Shown: piece after piece, positions 1 through 7,676 of the stretch
Layout of the letters: each line of letters starts with the position of its first letter
How positions within the stretch are numbered: position 1 is the first letter of the stretch
NCBI GenBank assembly: GCA_021781285.1
Contig: JAJXXD010000088.1
Coordinates: 1-22,584, forward strand
Origin: a bacterium
GTDB lineage: Bacteria > SZUA-79 > Acidulodesulfobacterales > Acidulodesulfobacteraceae
Reading direction: 5' to 3'
Length of the DNA stretch: 22,584 bases
Program-made: the position numbers and the translations under genes
The notes under the pieces: generated by a model
Seen by the model: the letters and a program-made list of their open reading frames with translations, nothing else
The model's database searches: none
What the model was told of the DNA's origin: nothing

Positions 1-1138
1 CTTTAATTTTGACAATTTCTTTTTCCGCCGCTTCGGAATTAAATTTATCTTTAATTTTCGAAAATCCCGGAATCATACCGGCTATCTGGGCAATGCCGCC
101 GATTTTAGACATCATTTTAAGCTGTTCCGCAAAGTCTTTTACGGTAAAATCCTTTTTATTAAGCGAGTCTTCGATAGATTTTGCCGATTTTTCGTCGATG
201 GAATCCTGAGCTTTCTCTATCAGGCTTAATATGTCGCCCATTCCCAGTATTCTGTCCGCTATTCTGTCGCCGTAAAAGACTTCGAAATCGCTCAATTTTT
301 CGCCGACGCCGATAAATTTTATCGGTTTTTTAACGGTTTTTTTAATGGAAAGAGCCGCTCCGCCTCTTGCGTCGCCGTCAACTTTCGTCAAAACGACGCC
401 GGATATATCGAGGGCTTCATTGAACGTCTTGGCGACCGTCACGGCGCTCTGTCCGAGCATGGAATCGGCAACGAATAATATTTCGTTGGGATTAAATTTA
501 TTTTTAAGAAGTTTAAGCTCGTTCATTAACGGCTCGTCTATTTCGAGCCTCCCGGCGGTATCCACGATTATAGTATCGTATGCCTGTTTTTCGGCAATGT
601 CGATGGCGTTTTTTAGTATCTCATCTGGTTTTTGCAAAACCTTTCCGTTTTCTTCAGGGGTTTCGTAAACGGGTATATTGATGCTTGAGCCGATTTTCTT
701 TAGCTGTAGTATTGCCGCAGGCCTGTAAACGTCCGCCGGAACAAGATAAACTCTGCGCTTCATTCTGTGCAGATAAAGAGCAAGTTTGCCTGCCGTAGTG
801 GTTTTGCCTGAGCCCTGAAGCCCTATAAGCATAATAATAACGGGCGGTTTCGCTTTAATATTTAAAGGTTCGTTGTTTCCTAATAGTTCGACGAGTTCAT
901 CTCTTATTATTTTTATAATTTGCTGGGCAGGGGTTAAGCTGTCCGCGACTTTTTCGCCTATAGCCTTATTTTTTACGGATTCTATAAATTCTTTTACTAT
1001 AAGGTAATTTACGTCGGCTTCAAGCAAAGACAGTCTTACTTCTTTAAGGCTGTCTTCGATATTTTTTTCCGACAGCTTTCCGTAACCCCTAAGATTTTTA
1101 AAAACCCTTTCGAGTTTTGTGCTCAGTCCGTCAAACAT
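1..1138 (-). CDS. ffh: Signal recognition particle GTPase Ffh (partial, C-terminus beyond the window)
   Basis: Protein part of the signal recognition particle. It binds SRP RNA and signal peptides and docks with FtsY to target proteins to the inner membrane. About 379 codons are open from the ATG at 1136-1138 to the window edge. The N domain (about residues 1-95) is followed by the G domain with P-loop GLQGSGKTT (106-114), DVYRPAA (137-142), DTAGR (193-197) and TKVDGDARGG (251-260), then the GVGEKLSDFEVF linker. The methionine-rich M domain has only begun when the window ends; the family is usually about 450 residues, so roughly 70 are missing. The order of motifs and the N-terminus MFDGLSTKLE separate it from FtsY. 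It is last in the minus-strand run, 131 bases after recR, in a gap containing two inverted repeats. Confidence 0.97.
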   Translation of the reverse strand, partial: MFDGLSTKLERVFKNLRGYGKLSEKNIEDSLKEVRLSLLEADVNYLIVKEFIESVKNKAIGEKVADSLTPAQQIIKIIRDELVELLGNNEPLNIKAKPPVIIMLIGLQGSGKTTTAGKLALYLHRMKRRVYLVPADVYRPAAILQLKKIGSSINIPVYETPEENGKVLQKPDEILKNAIDIAEKQAYDTIIVDTAGRLEIDEPLMNELKLLKNKFNPNEILFVADSMLGQSAVTVAKTFNEALDISGVVLTKVDGDARGGAALSIKKTVKKPIKFIGVGEKLSDFEVFYGDRIADRILGMGDILSLIEKAQDSIDEKSAKSIEDSLNKKDFTVKDFAEQLKMMSKIGGIAQIAGMIPGFSKIKDKFNSEAAEKEIVKIK

Positions 1139-1173
1139 TTAATAAGTTTAATAATTTAGTTATTTTATAGTAT

Positions 1174-1210
1174 GATTATATAAATTTTTTTAAGAAAGAT
1201 TTATATAATC
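1174..1210. repeat. Perfect 12-bp inverted repeat in the recR-ffh gap
   Basis: GATTATATAAAT (1174-1185) and its exact reverse complement ATTTATATAATC (1199-1210) flank a 13-base spacer. It lies upstream of ffh and downstream of recR on the minus strand. It could be an RNA hairpin between the two genes or a protein-binding palindrome in the ffh promoter region. The arms are almost all A/T, which makes chance more likely than for a mixed sequence. Confidence 0.5.
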
Positions 1211-1211
1211 G

Positions 1212-1234
1212 AAAACTAACATTTTATTAGTTTT
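1212..1234. repeat. 8-bp inverted repeat next to the recR 3' end, possible weak terminator
   Basis: AAAACTAA (1212-1219) and TTAGTTTT (1227-1234) are exact reverse complements with a 7-base loop. In the recR transcript direction the hairpin is followed by only a short U stretch, and the stem has a single G-C pair. It is therefore at best a weak intrinsic terminator or an RNA-processing hairpin. Confidence 0.3.
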
Positions 1235-1269
1235 TTAAAAATATGTCAATATGCAGAAAAATATTAAAA

Positions 1270-1875
1270 TTAATCGAACCTTTTTCTGTAATTTATTGCC
1301 TCGGATAGAGTGTCTTTATCGACGTATTCCAGATCGGAACCGATTGGGATTCCGCGTGCCAGCACGGATATATTGACATTGTAAGGAGATAATATTTTTT
1401 GTATATATATAGAAGTTGCTTCCCCGTTTGAATTGGGGTTAAGAGCAAGTATTATTTCTTCGAAACCGCCGGTTTCTACTCTGTCTGCAAGCTCTCTAAG
1501 CCTGAGGTCGGACGGGGTAATGCCTTCCAGCGGATTGATTAAACCATGCAGAACATGGTAATAACCGTTATAATTGCCGCTTTTTTCAAATACGTAAATT
1601 ATTTCGGGATTTTCAACGATGCAAAGCTGTTTATGGTTTCTGGACCGATTATTGCATATAGGACACAAGTCGTCCGAACTGAGATTAAAGCAGTTTTGGC
1701 AAAGCTTAATATTTTGCTTTGCATTTTTGATAGCATCCGCAAGGTTATAAGCTACTGATTCATTTTGGGACAGTATATAAAAAGCTAATCTTCTTGCCGA
1801 TCTTTCGCCTATGCCCGGCAGTTTTTTCAGCGCAAAGACTATATCTTTGATGTAATCGGAATGATTTAAAGACAT
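1270..1875 (-). CDS. recR: Recombination mediator RecR
   Basis: RecR acts with RecO (and RecF) to load RecA on gapped single-stranded DNA. The 201-residue length is typical. Visible parts in order are a helix-hairpin-helix LPGIGERSARRLAF (19-32), a four-cysteine zinc finger (C59, C62, C71, C74), and a Toprim domain starting at CIVENP (85-90) and running through GYYHVLHGLINPLEGITPSD. The C-terminal ARGIPIGSDLEYVDKDTL segment closes it. It starts 11 bases after the ybaB stop with a GGTGG stretch upstream of the ATG. The order dnaX-ybaB-recR is one of the most conserved bacterial gene clusters and supports the call. Confidence 0.98.
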   Translation of the reverse strand: MSLNHSDYIKDIVFALKKLPGIGERSARRLAFYILSQNESVAYNLADAIKNAKQNIKLCQNCFNLSSDDLCPICNNRSRNHKQLCIVENPEIIYVFEKSGNYNGYYHVLHGLINPLEGITPSDLRLRELADRVETGGFEEIILALNPNSNGEATSIYIQKILSPYNVNISVLARGIPIGSDLEYVDKDTLSEAINYRKRFD

Positions 1876-1886
1876 AAAGCCACCGG

Positions 1887-2201
1887 CTAGAAAAGACCGG
1901 GCAGATTAAGCCCGCCGGTTATTTTAGACATTTCGCCAGTAACCATATCCTTCGATTTATTGAGAGCTTCGTTTATCGAAGCGACGATAAGGTCCTGCAG
2001 CATTTCCACGTCATCAGGGTTAACCACCGCTTTATCTATTTTAATTTCTAACAATTCCTGTTTTCCGTTTACCTTTGCCGTAACCATTCCGCCGCCGGAA
2101 CCGGCTTCTACTATTTTAGAGCCTAGTTCTTCCTGCATTTTTAGCATATCCGACTGAAGTTTTTGCGCCTGCTTTAACATTCCGGCGATGTTTTTTGACA
2201 T
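1887..2201 (-). CDS. ebfC: YbaB/EbfC family nucleoid-associated protein
   Basis: Small DNA-binding protein of the YbaB/EbfC family, 104 residues, the usual size. Members form tweezer-like dimers that bind DNA and associate with the nucleoid. The N-terminal helix carries the family pattern AGMLKQAQKLQSDMLKMQEEL (about 6-26). A glycine-rich turn GSGGGMV (34-40) follows, then VKVNGKQE-type strands and the NPDDVEMLQDLIVASINEA helix. The C-terminus ends in the typical glycine-rich tail GGLNLPGLF. A GGGGGA Shine-Dalgarno-like stretch lies 7 bases before the ATG. It sits between dnaX and recR as in most bacteria and probably has its own promoter in the 67-base gap upstream. Confidence 0.96.
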   Translation of the reverse strand: MSKNIAGMLKQAQKLQSDMLKMQEELGSKIVEAGSGGGMVTAKVNGKQELLEIKIDKAVVNPDDVEMLQDLIVASINEALNKSKDMVTGEMSKITGGLNLPGLF

Positions 2202-2230
2202 ATTGTTTATCCCCCGTAATTTTTAATAAT

Positions 2231-2259
2231 ATTTTATTTGATTTAAAGTTTTTTTGCAA
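2231..2259 (-). promoter_or_regulatory. Probable sigma70-type promoter for ebfC-recR
   Basis: On the minus strand, TTGCAA (2259-2254) and TAAAAT (2236-2231) are separated by exactly 17 bases, in the gap between dnaX and ebfC. Predicted start of transcription lies near 2224, about 23 bases before the ebfC ATG and upstream of its GGGGGA ribosome-binding stretch. The surroundings are very A/T-rich, so a chance match is possible. Confidence 0.5.
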
Positions 2260-2268
2260 ATTAACTTT

Positions 2269-3762
2269 TTAATTTTTTTCAATTCTTTCTATGCCGCTTC
2301 CGAATATTTCTTTAATATCTTCTATAACGCCGCCGGTATCTTTTTTTTCTGCCGCATATGCCGCGGATTGTGAATCGTCGCCTAATCTTCCTATTATGTT
2401 TTTTAACGGTTCGGTTTCCGTTTTTTTATTGAATTCGTTTAATTTTTCGTCCGTCTTTAAAAAATGGTCGAATAATTTTTCATGTTCTAAGGAAACGCCG
2501 TTCCCATTCGTCGATTCAGACGGTTTGTCAGCCGTTAAATTTGAATTTTTCATGGGTGCCGCATTATCATTATTTTTTAAGCCGGTTTGTTCCGCAATGC
2601 CCGTGTGTTCGCCGTGCGCTTCAAGCCCGCCCGCCGTTTTCAAATTATTAAGTCCGTTTATAAGTTCCTGCACGTCTTTTTTTCGCGGTATGTTAAAAAG
2701 CCTGAAAAGAGTCAGTTCCAGCATTAACAGAGGCGATGAAATCCTTTGATATTTCATATCTGCGTTGATCATAATATCTATCATGTCTAAAAGCTCTTCG
2801 GCTGATTTTTGTTCGGCGAAAGGAATTAAAGAATTAATTTCTTCGTCGGTTAAATCGTAAATCAGGTCTTTATACTTCAGTTTTACGATTAAAATGTTTC
2901 TTATATAAAGCGCCGCCTGCTTCATAAACTGTCTTAGGTCGGCTCCTGATTCGTATATTTCCCTTGCCGCTTTTATCGAACTTTCGTAATCTTTTGCAAA
3001 CAGGGCATTGATAAGATTAAATATTATAGACTTCGTCGTCAGTCCAAGCACGGGAGAGACATCTTCTTTTATATCCTTTCCGAAATAAGAGATAGCGGTA
3101 TCGAAAATAGAAAGCGAATCTCTCAATGAACCGTCGGCCAGCGATGCGATAATCATAAGATTTTCATCGGTTACCGAAACGTCTTCGGCAAGAGCTATTT
3201 CTTTTAGTTTATCGAAAATAATTTTTGTAGGTATCCTTTTAAAGTTAAATCTCTGGCATCTTGAAAGGATAGTTTCGGGAACCTTATGAATCTCGGTAGT
3301 CGCAAATATAAATTTTGCATGGGCGGGCGGCTCTTCAAGCGTTTTTAAAAGTGCATTGAAGGCGCTGTTGGACAGCATATGAACTTCGTCTATTATATAA
3401 ATCTTAAATCTGAAACTCTGAGGAGAATATATTATGCTTTCTTTCAAATCCCTTATGGAATCGACTCCGGTGTTAGATGCGCCGTCGATTTCAATAACAT
3501 CGACGGAGTTTCCGCCCTGAATCTGAACGCAGGCGGGGCAGACTCCGCAAGGGTCGGCGGTAGGGCCTTTTACGCAGTTTATCGATTTTGCGAGTATTCT
3601 TGCGATAGAGGTTTTGCCTACCCCCCTTGTTCCCGTAAATATGTAAGCATGCGAGACCCTGTCGTTGATGACCGCATTTTTAAGCGTCTGGATAATCGCG
3701 TCCTGTCCGATGATTTCATCGAAAATCTTTGGTCTGTATTTTCTTGCAAGCACCTGATACAT
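2269..3762 (-). CDS. dnaX: DNA polymerase III clamp loader subunit tau/gamma
   Basis: ATPase motor of the clamp loader that opens the beta clamp and, as tau, ties polymerase cores together at the fork. I place the start at the ATG at 3762 (MYQVLARKYRP, the family N-terminus), giving 497 residues; an upstream in-frame ATG at 3804 would add 14 residues unlike the family. Walker A GTRGVGKT (44-51), zinc cysteines C63, C72, C75 and C78, Walker B DEVH (125-128) and sensor-1 SRC (167-169) are present. Domain III ends near residue 358. The tau-specific tail is short (about 135 residues) and low in complexity. An in-frame A7 run at codons 360-362 could cause frameshifting to a short gamma form (see 2677-2683). 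No Shine-Dalgarno precedes the start. Confidence 0.97.
   Translation of the reverse strand: MYQVLARKYRPKIFDEIIGQDAIIQTLKNAVINDRVSHAYIFTGTRGVGKTSIARILAKSINCVKGPTADPCGVCPACVQIQGGNSVDVIEIDGASNTGVDSIRDLKESIIYSPQSFRFKIYIIDEVHMLSNSAFNALLKTLEEPPAHAKFIFATTEIHKVPETILSRCQRFNFKRIPTKIIFDKLKEIALAEDVSVTDENLMIIASLADGSLRDSLSIFDTAISYFGKDIKEDVSPVLGLTTKSIIFNLINALFAKDYESSIKAAREIYESGADLRQFMKQAALYIRNILIVKLKYKDLIYDLTDEEINSLIPFAEQKSAEELLDMIDIMINADMKYQRISSPLLMLELTLFRLFNIPRKKDVQELINGLNNLKTAGGLEAHGEHTGIAEQTGLKNNDNAAPMKNSNLTADKPSESTNGNGVSLEHEKLFDHFLKTDEKLNEFNKKTETEPLKNIIGRLGDDSQSAAYAAEKKDTGGVIEDIKEIFGSGIERIEKN
2677..2683 (-). other. Candidate A7 slippery sequence in dnaX
   Basis: On the coding strand codons 360-362 read CGA AAA AAA followed by G, so an A AAA AAA heptamer sits in the X XXY YYZ phase. 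A -1 slip after K362 would add nine codons (RRAGTYKRT) and stop at the TAA at 2650-2648, giving a 371-residue product that keeps the ATPase and oligomerisation domains. I see no strong downstream hairpin, and only an AGG about 17 bases upstream as a possible stimulator, so activity is unproven. A second A7 run (2421-2427) further downstream is not in ideal slip phase. Confidence 0.4.
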
Positions 3763-3769
3763 TTTATCT

Positions 3770-3800
3770 ATTATAACATATAAGCGCCGAAATTTTGCAA
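3770..3800 (-). promoter_or_regulatory. Possible dnaX promoter very close to the start codon
   Basis: On the minus strand a perfect TATAAT (3775-3770) lies 7 bases before the dnaX ATG. A TTGCAA (3800-3795) is 19 bases upstream, slightly too far for a good -35. If this -10 is used, transcription would begin at or one base before the ATG, giving a leaderless mRNA, which fits the lack of a ribosome-binding site. Confidence 0.4.
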
Positions 3801-3844
3801 GCAAAGTTGATTTTTAAATAAAAAATTGCTAAACTTTATAAACT

Positions 3845-6349
3845 ATGCAAAAAAATACGGAAAGTTTTATCGATTTTAAGGATTTTCCCAAAAATTACGA
3901 TTATCAAACCGTAGAAAAAAAAATATCGCAATATTGGGAAGATAATAAAATTTATAAATTTGAGCCTTGCGATAAAATCAGGAAAGTTTATTCAGTAGAT
4001 ACTCCTCCGCCTTATGTTTCTTCGTCGCATCTTCATGTCGGACACGTAATGAGTTATTCTCAGGCGGAATTTATTATAAGATATAAGAGGATGAAAGGAT
4101 TTAATGTTTTCTATCCTATGGGGTTCGACGACAACGGTCTTCCGACGGAACGTTATGTGGAGAAAAAATATAAAATAAACAAATCTAAGATAACGAGGGA
4201 GGAATTTATAGACTTATGCCTTAAGGAAACCAAGTCGGGCATAGAAGTTTATAAATCTCTCTGGAAGTCTGTCGGAATAAGCGCAGACTACGGATTATCC
4301 TATTCCACTATAGACGAAAGATGCAGAAAGACTTCACAAAAATCTTTCCTTGACCTTTATAATAAAGGACTAATAGAAAGGCGCAACGAACCTATATTAT
4401 GGTGTCCTCAGTGCAGAACCTCTCTTGCGCAGGCGGATGTAGTCCTTGAAGAATTCAGCGGCGTTCTGTACGATATAGAATTTAAATCTATGGACGGCAA
4501 AGGCCTTATAATATCTACGACGCGTCCCGAACTTCTCGGTGGATGCGTTGCGGTTTACGCCAACCCTGCGGATGAAAGATACGGATTTTTGAAAGGGCAG
4601 AACGTTAATGTTCCCCTATATAACAAAGAAGTTCCGGTTAAATACGATGAATCGGTGGATATGAATTACGGAACTGGACTTATGATGGTCTGCACATGGG
4701 GCGACGCCGAAGACGTTAAAAAATGGAAGGAGCATAAACTCGATACGGCGATAGTAATAGATAAAGCAGGAAGATTAAACGAGCTATCGGGAAAATTTAA
4801 CGGATTAAACGTTAAAGAAGCCAAAAAAGCCGTAGTAGAGGACTTAAACGAAAAGTTTTTGATAAAAGGAGAAAAACCCCTTATACACAACGTCGGAGTC
4901 CACGACAGATGCGCGACTCCCGTAGAGTTTATTCTTGCGGAGCAGTGGTTTATAAAAATACTCGATAATAAAGACAAATTTATCGGCGCCGGCAATCAAA
5001 TGACATGGCATCCCGAATTTATGAAAGCCCGTTATGATGAATGGATTAACAATCTTAAATGGGATTGGAATATTTCGAGGCAGAGATTTTACGGCGTCCC
5101 TTTCCCTGTATGGTATTGTTCCGAATGCGGCGAGGTCATTACTGCGGCGGAAACCGAACTGCCGGTCGATCCGGCAGCAAATTCACCTGCGGTCAATAAA
5201 TGTCCTAAGTGCGGAGGAAAAGAATTTAAGCCCGAAACCGACGTTATGGATACATGGATGACGTCTTCTATGACGCCTCTTATAAATTCGCGTTGGGCAT
5301 ACGGCGACATTGAAAGTAAGGAGCTTTTAAATACGATTTATCCTATGGGTTTGCGTCCGCAGGCTCAGGAAATTATCAGGACTTGGCTGTTTTATACCGT
5401 GGTTAAATCTATTTATCATACGGAAAACATACCATTTAAAAATATAATGATAAGCGGTTGGGGTCTTGATAAAAACGGAAAAAAAATGTCTAAAAGCCTT
5501 GGAAATTTCGTCGGCCCGGAAGATATAATAAGCAAATATTCGGCGGACGCCCTTAGGTACTGGGCTTCTAAAGCAAACCTCGGGCAGGATTTGCGTTTTA
5601 ACGAGGAAGACGTAGTTGCCGGCAGGAAGCTTTTAATTAAAATATGGAATGCGGCAAGGTTTTTGATTACCAATATATCTCCGGAATTCGATCCTTACGA
5701 AAAAAACATATCCGACCTTAAATTGAGCCGGATAGATAAATGGGTGCTGACGGAATTTGAAAATGCCCTTAAGGTTTGCGAAAATAATATGGAATCGTAT
5801 GAATATTCATTTGCATTAAGAACCGCCTCCGATTTTTTTTATAATATTTATTGCGATAATTATCTGGAAATTATAAAAAACGTATTCTGGGATGAAGGCG
5901 AAGAAAATGCCGAAAGAAAAAAAACCGTTTTAAACGTAATGTATTTTGTTTCTTTAAATATATTAAAAGTTTTCGCTCCATTTATGCCTTTTATTACCGA
6001 AGAACTATATCTATCTTTTTATGGAAATTTTGAAAAAGGCAAGAGCATCCATCTGTCTATCTGGCCTGAATTCAAAAAAGAACTAATTTTCAGCGATTCG
6101 GTAAAAATTGCGGGTATTTTATTAAACATTCTCGAAGCTTCGAGAAAATTGCGGACCAATTTAAACCTTCATCAGAATCATAGAATAGGCAAGATTTTAA
6201 TTCAGACGTTAAACCCCGATTATATCGGCATTATAAATGAAATATCGGGCGACATAATGTCCGCGGTAAGAGCGGAACGGGTGGTGTTTTCCGATAAAGC
6301 TGATTTTAAAACCGCGGACGGCGACATTTTTATATCATTGGAAAAATGA
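3845..6349 (+). CDS. valS: Valyl-tRNA synthetase, archaeal/Rickettsia-type
   Basis: Charges tRNA-Val with valine. 834 residues. The class I HIGH motif is HVGH (64-67) within PPPYVSSSHLHVGH, and KMSKS is at 547-551. The CP1 editing domain carries STTRPELLGG and VHDRCATPVEF. Zinc-type cysteine pairs are C187/C190, C425/C428 and C453/C456. Signatures such as YPMGFDDNGLPTER and WNISRQRFYGVPFPVWYC match the archaeal-type enzymes also found in Rickettsia, whereas common bacterial ValS has GTDHAGIATQ and a C-terminal coiled-coil tRNA arm; that arm is absent here. Alternative identities (IleS, LeuS) fit less well. It is divergent from dnaX across 82 bases. No Shine-Dalgarno is seen; TATA-like hexamers lie 2-4 bases before the ATG, so it may be leaderless or have a start a few codons away. 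Confidence 0.95.
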   Translation: MQKNTESFIDFKDFPKNYDYQTVEKKISQYWEDNKIYKFEPCDKIRKVYSVDTPPPYVSSSHLHVGHVMSYSQAEFIIRYKRMKGFNVFYPMGFDDNGLPTERYVEKKYKINKSKITREEFIDLCLKETKSGIEVYKSLWKSVGISADYGLSYSTIDERCRKTSQKSFLDLYNKGLIERRNEPILWCPQCRTSLAQADVVLEEFSGVLYDIEFKSMDGKGLIISTTRPELLGGCVAVYANPADERYGFLKGQNVNVPLYNKEVPVKYDESVDMNYGTGLMMVCTWGDAEDVKKWKEHKLDTAIVIDKAGRLNELSGKFNGLNVKEAKKAVVEDLNEKFLIKGEKPLIHNVGVHDRCATPVEFILAEQWFIKILDNKDKFIGAGNQMTWHPEFMKARYDEWINNLKWDWNISRQRFYGVPFPVWYCSECGEVITAAETELPVDPAANSPAVNKCPKCGGKEFKPETDVMDTWMTSSMTPLINSRWAYGDIESKELLNTIYPMGLRPQAQEIIRTWLFYTVVKSIYHTENIPFKNIMISGWGLDKNGKKMSKSLGNFVGPEDIISKYSADALRYWASKANLGQDLRFNEEDVVAGRKLLIKIWNAARFLITNISPEFDPYEKNISDLKLSRIDKWVLTEFENALKVCENNMESYEYSFALRTASDFFYNIYCDNYLEIIKNVFWDEGEENAERKKTVLNVMYFVSLNILKVFAPFMPFITEELYLSFYGNFEKGKSIHLSIWPEFKKELIFSDSVKIAGILLNILEASRKLRTNLNLHQNHRIGKILIQTLNPDYIGIINEISGDIMSAVRAERVVFSDKADFKTADGDIFISLEK

Positions 6350-6351
6350 AA

Positions 6352-6380
6352 TTGACATTTTACGATTTTAATTTAATAAT
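6352..6380 (+). promoter_or_regulatory. Strong sigma70-type promoter for the rpmF-plsX-fab block
   Basis: A perfect TTGACA (6352-6357), a 17-base spacer and AATAAT (6375-6380, five of six consensus) lie 3 bases after the valS stop codon. Transcription should begin near 6387, giving a leader of about 26 bases that carries AAAGGAG (6398-6404) before the rpmF ATG at 6413. This is the best promoter match in the window. Confidence 0.8.
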
Positions 6381-6412
6381 AGAGCATATATTTTTATAAA
6401 GGAGATTTTTAA

Positions 6413-6604
6413 ATGGCAAATCCAAAGAAAAGACATTCTAAGTGCAGAAGGGATAAAAGAAGAACTCACGACAGCCTTACGCCGGTGAATTATTCGAAGT
6501 GTCCAAATTGCGGGGAACCCGTTCTCTCGCACAGAATGTGTCCAAACTGCAAAACATATAAGGGCAGAAAAGTCGTAACCGAAAAAACGCCGGAAAACTC
6601 TTGA
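6413..6604 (+). CDS. rpmF: 50S ribosomal protein L32
   Basis: Small protein of the large ribosomal subunit, 63 residues, typical length. The N-terminus MANPKKRHSK and the basic stretch RRDKRRTHDS are family hallmarks. A zinc ribbon is intact with C30, C33, C43 and C46 (CPNCGE and CPNCKTYKG). AAAGGAG lies 8 bases before the ATG. In many bacteria a yceD (DUF177) gene precedes rpmF; here valS precedes it and no yceD is present. The rpmF-plsX-fab order is the classical arrangement that couples ribosome and membrane lipid synthesis. Confidence 0.98.
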   Translation: MANPKKRHSKCRRDKRRTHDSLTPVNYSKCPNCGEPVLSHRMCPNCKTYKGRKVVTEKTPENS

Positions 6605-6650
6605 TCCATTATATAGCCCGTCAATTTTATAAGAATGGAGAGACTATTTA

Positions 6651-7664
6651 ATGATTAGAATAGCTCTGGACGGTTTCGGTTCCGATAAAGCTCCGGAACC
6701 GGAGATTACGGGAGCGATAGCCGCCGTTGAGTCTAACAAAGATTTAGAGATAATAATAACGGGAGACGAGGCCGCTTTAAAAGATGTTATCCAAAAAAAT
6801 AATTATTACGGCTCAAGAATTAAAATAGTAAATGCGCCGGAACGGATAACGATGAACGATTCTCCTTCGGCTGTAGTAAGGAATAAAAAAAACTCTTCAA
6901 TGCGCGTTGCCTATGAGCTTGTTAAAAATAAAGAGGCGGATGCCATTATAAGCGCGGGTAACAGCGGAGCTTCTTTAGCTATAGCAATGTTTGTTTTTAA
7001 AAGGATTAAAGGCATCGACAGACCTGCCATAGCGACGATTATGCCTGCGGTAGGCGGATATACCGTTTTGATAGACGCAGGCGCCAACGTCGATGTAAAA
7101 CCTTATCATCTTGCGGAATTTGCAATAATGGGTTCCGAATACGCCTCTTTTATGAAAGGCATTAAGAATCCAAAAATAGGAATACTCAGCAACGGCGAGG
7201 AAGCGTCTAAAGGCAACGACCTTACCAGAGAGGCTTTCGGGATAATAAAAAATACGGATTTAAATTTTTACGGCTATGTGGAAGGCAGAGAAATATTTAA
7301 CGGAAAAGTTGACGTAGTAGTTTGCGACGGATTTACGGGCAATGTTATTTTAAAGGCGTCGGAAACACTTGCGGAAACGATATTTAATCTGCTTAGAGAA
7401 GAAATAAATAAAAGTTTTATGGCTAAACTGGGTTTCTTTATGGCAAGAAAATCATTGAAAAAATTTAAAAAACTTGTCGATCACAACGAATACGGCGGCG
7501 CGCCTCTTCTGGGAGTTAACGGTGCGGCTTTTATCGCCCACGGCGGAGCAAGCGCCAAGGCTTTAACCAGCGCCATATTAGTCGCAAAACATTTTGTAGA
7601 AAAAGGTATAAATGTCAATATAAGCCATAAGATAGAAGCTAATGCAAAAAATATAGGCTGTTAA
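6651..7664 (+). CDS. plsX: Phosphate acyltransferase PlsX
   Basis: Peripheral membrane enzyme that converts acyl-ACP and phosphate to acyl-phosphate, the donor PlsY uses to acylate glycerol-3-phosphate. 337 residues, normal length. Family segments visible are the N-terminal IALDGFGSDKAPEPEI, SAGNSGASLA, IDAGANVDVKP, GILSNGEEASKGN and VCDGFTGNVILK, and the glycine-rich GGAPLLGVNGAAFIAHG near the C-terminus. The N-terminal signature reads GFGSD where most members have AMGGD, a mild departure. A GGAGAG ribosome-binding stretch precedes the ATG. It ends 12 bases before fabH. Confidence 0.97.
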   Translation: MIRIALDGFGSDKAPEPEITGAIAAVESNKDLEIIITGDEAALKDVIQKNNYYGSRIKIVNAPERITMNDSPSAVVRNKKNSSMRVAYELVKNKEADAIISAGNSGASLAIAMFVFKRIKGIDRPAIATIMPAVGGYTVLIDAGANVDVKPYHLAEFAIMGSEYASFMKGIKNPKIGILSNGEEASKGNDLTREAFGIIKNTDLNFYGYVEGREIFNGKVDVVVCDGFTGNVILKASETLAETIFNLLREEINKSFMAKLGFFMARKSLKKFKKLVDHNEYGGAPLLGVNGAAFIAHGGASAKALTSAILVAKHFVEKGINVNISHKIEANAKNIGC

Positions 7665-7676
7665 TGAGGATTCAAA

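Noticed and set aside
345..668. 107-codon plus-strand frame opposite ffh
   Set aside because: It lies wholly within the ffh coding sequence on the opposite strand and has no family features.
2421..2427. Second A7 run in dnaX as a frameshift site
   Set aside because: In the reading phase it is T AAA AAA A, which does not allow good -1 re-pairing of the first tRNA; it also lies well into the variable tail.
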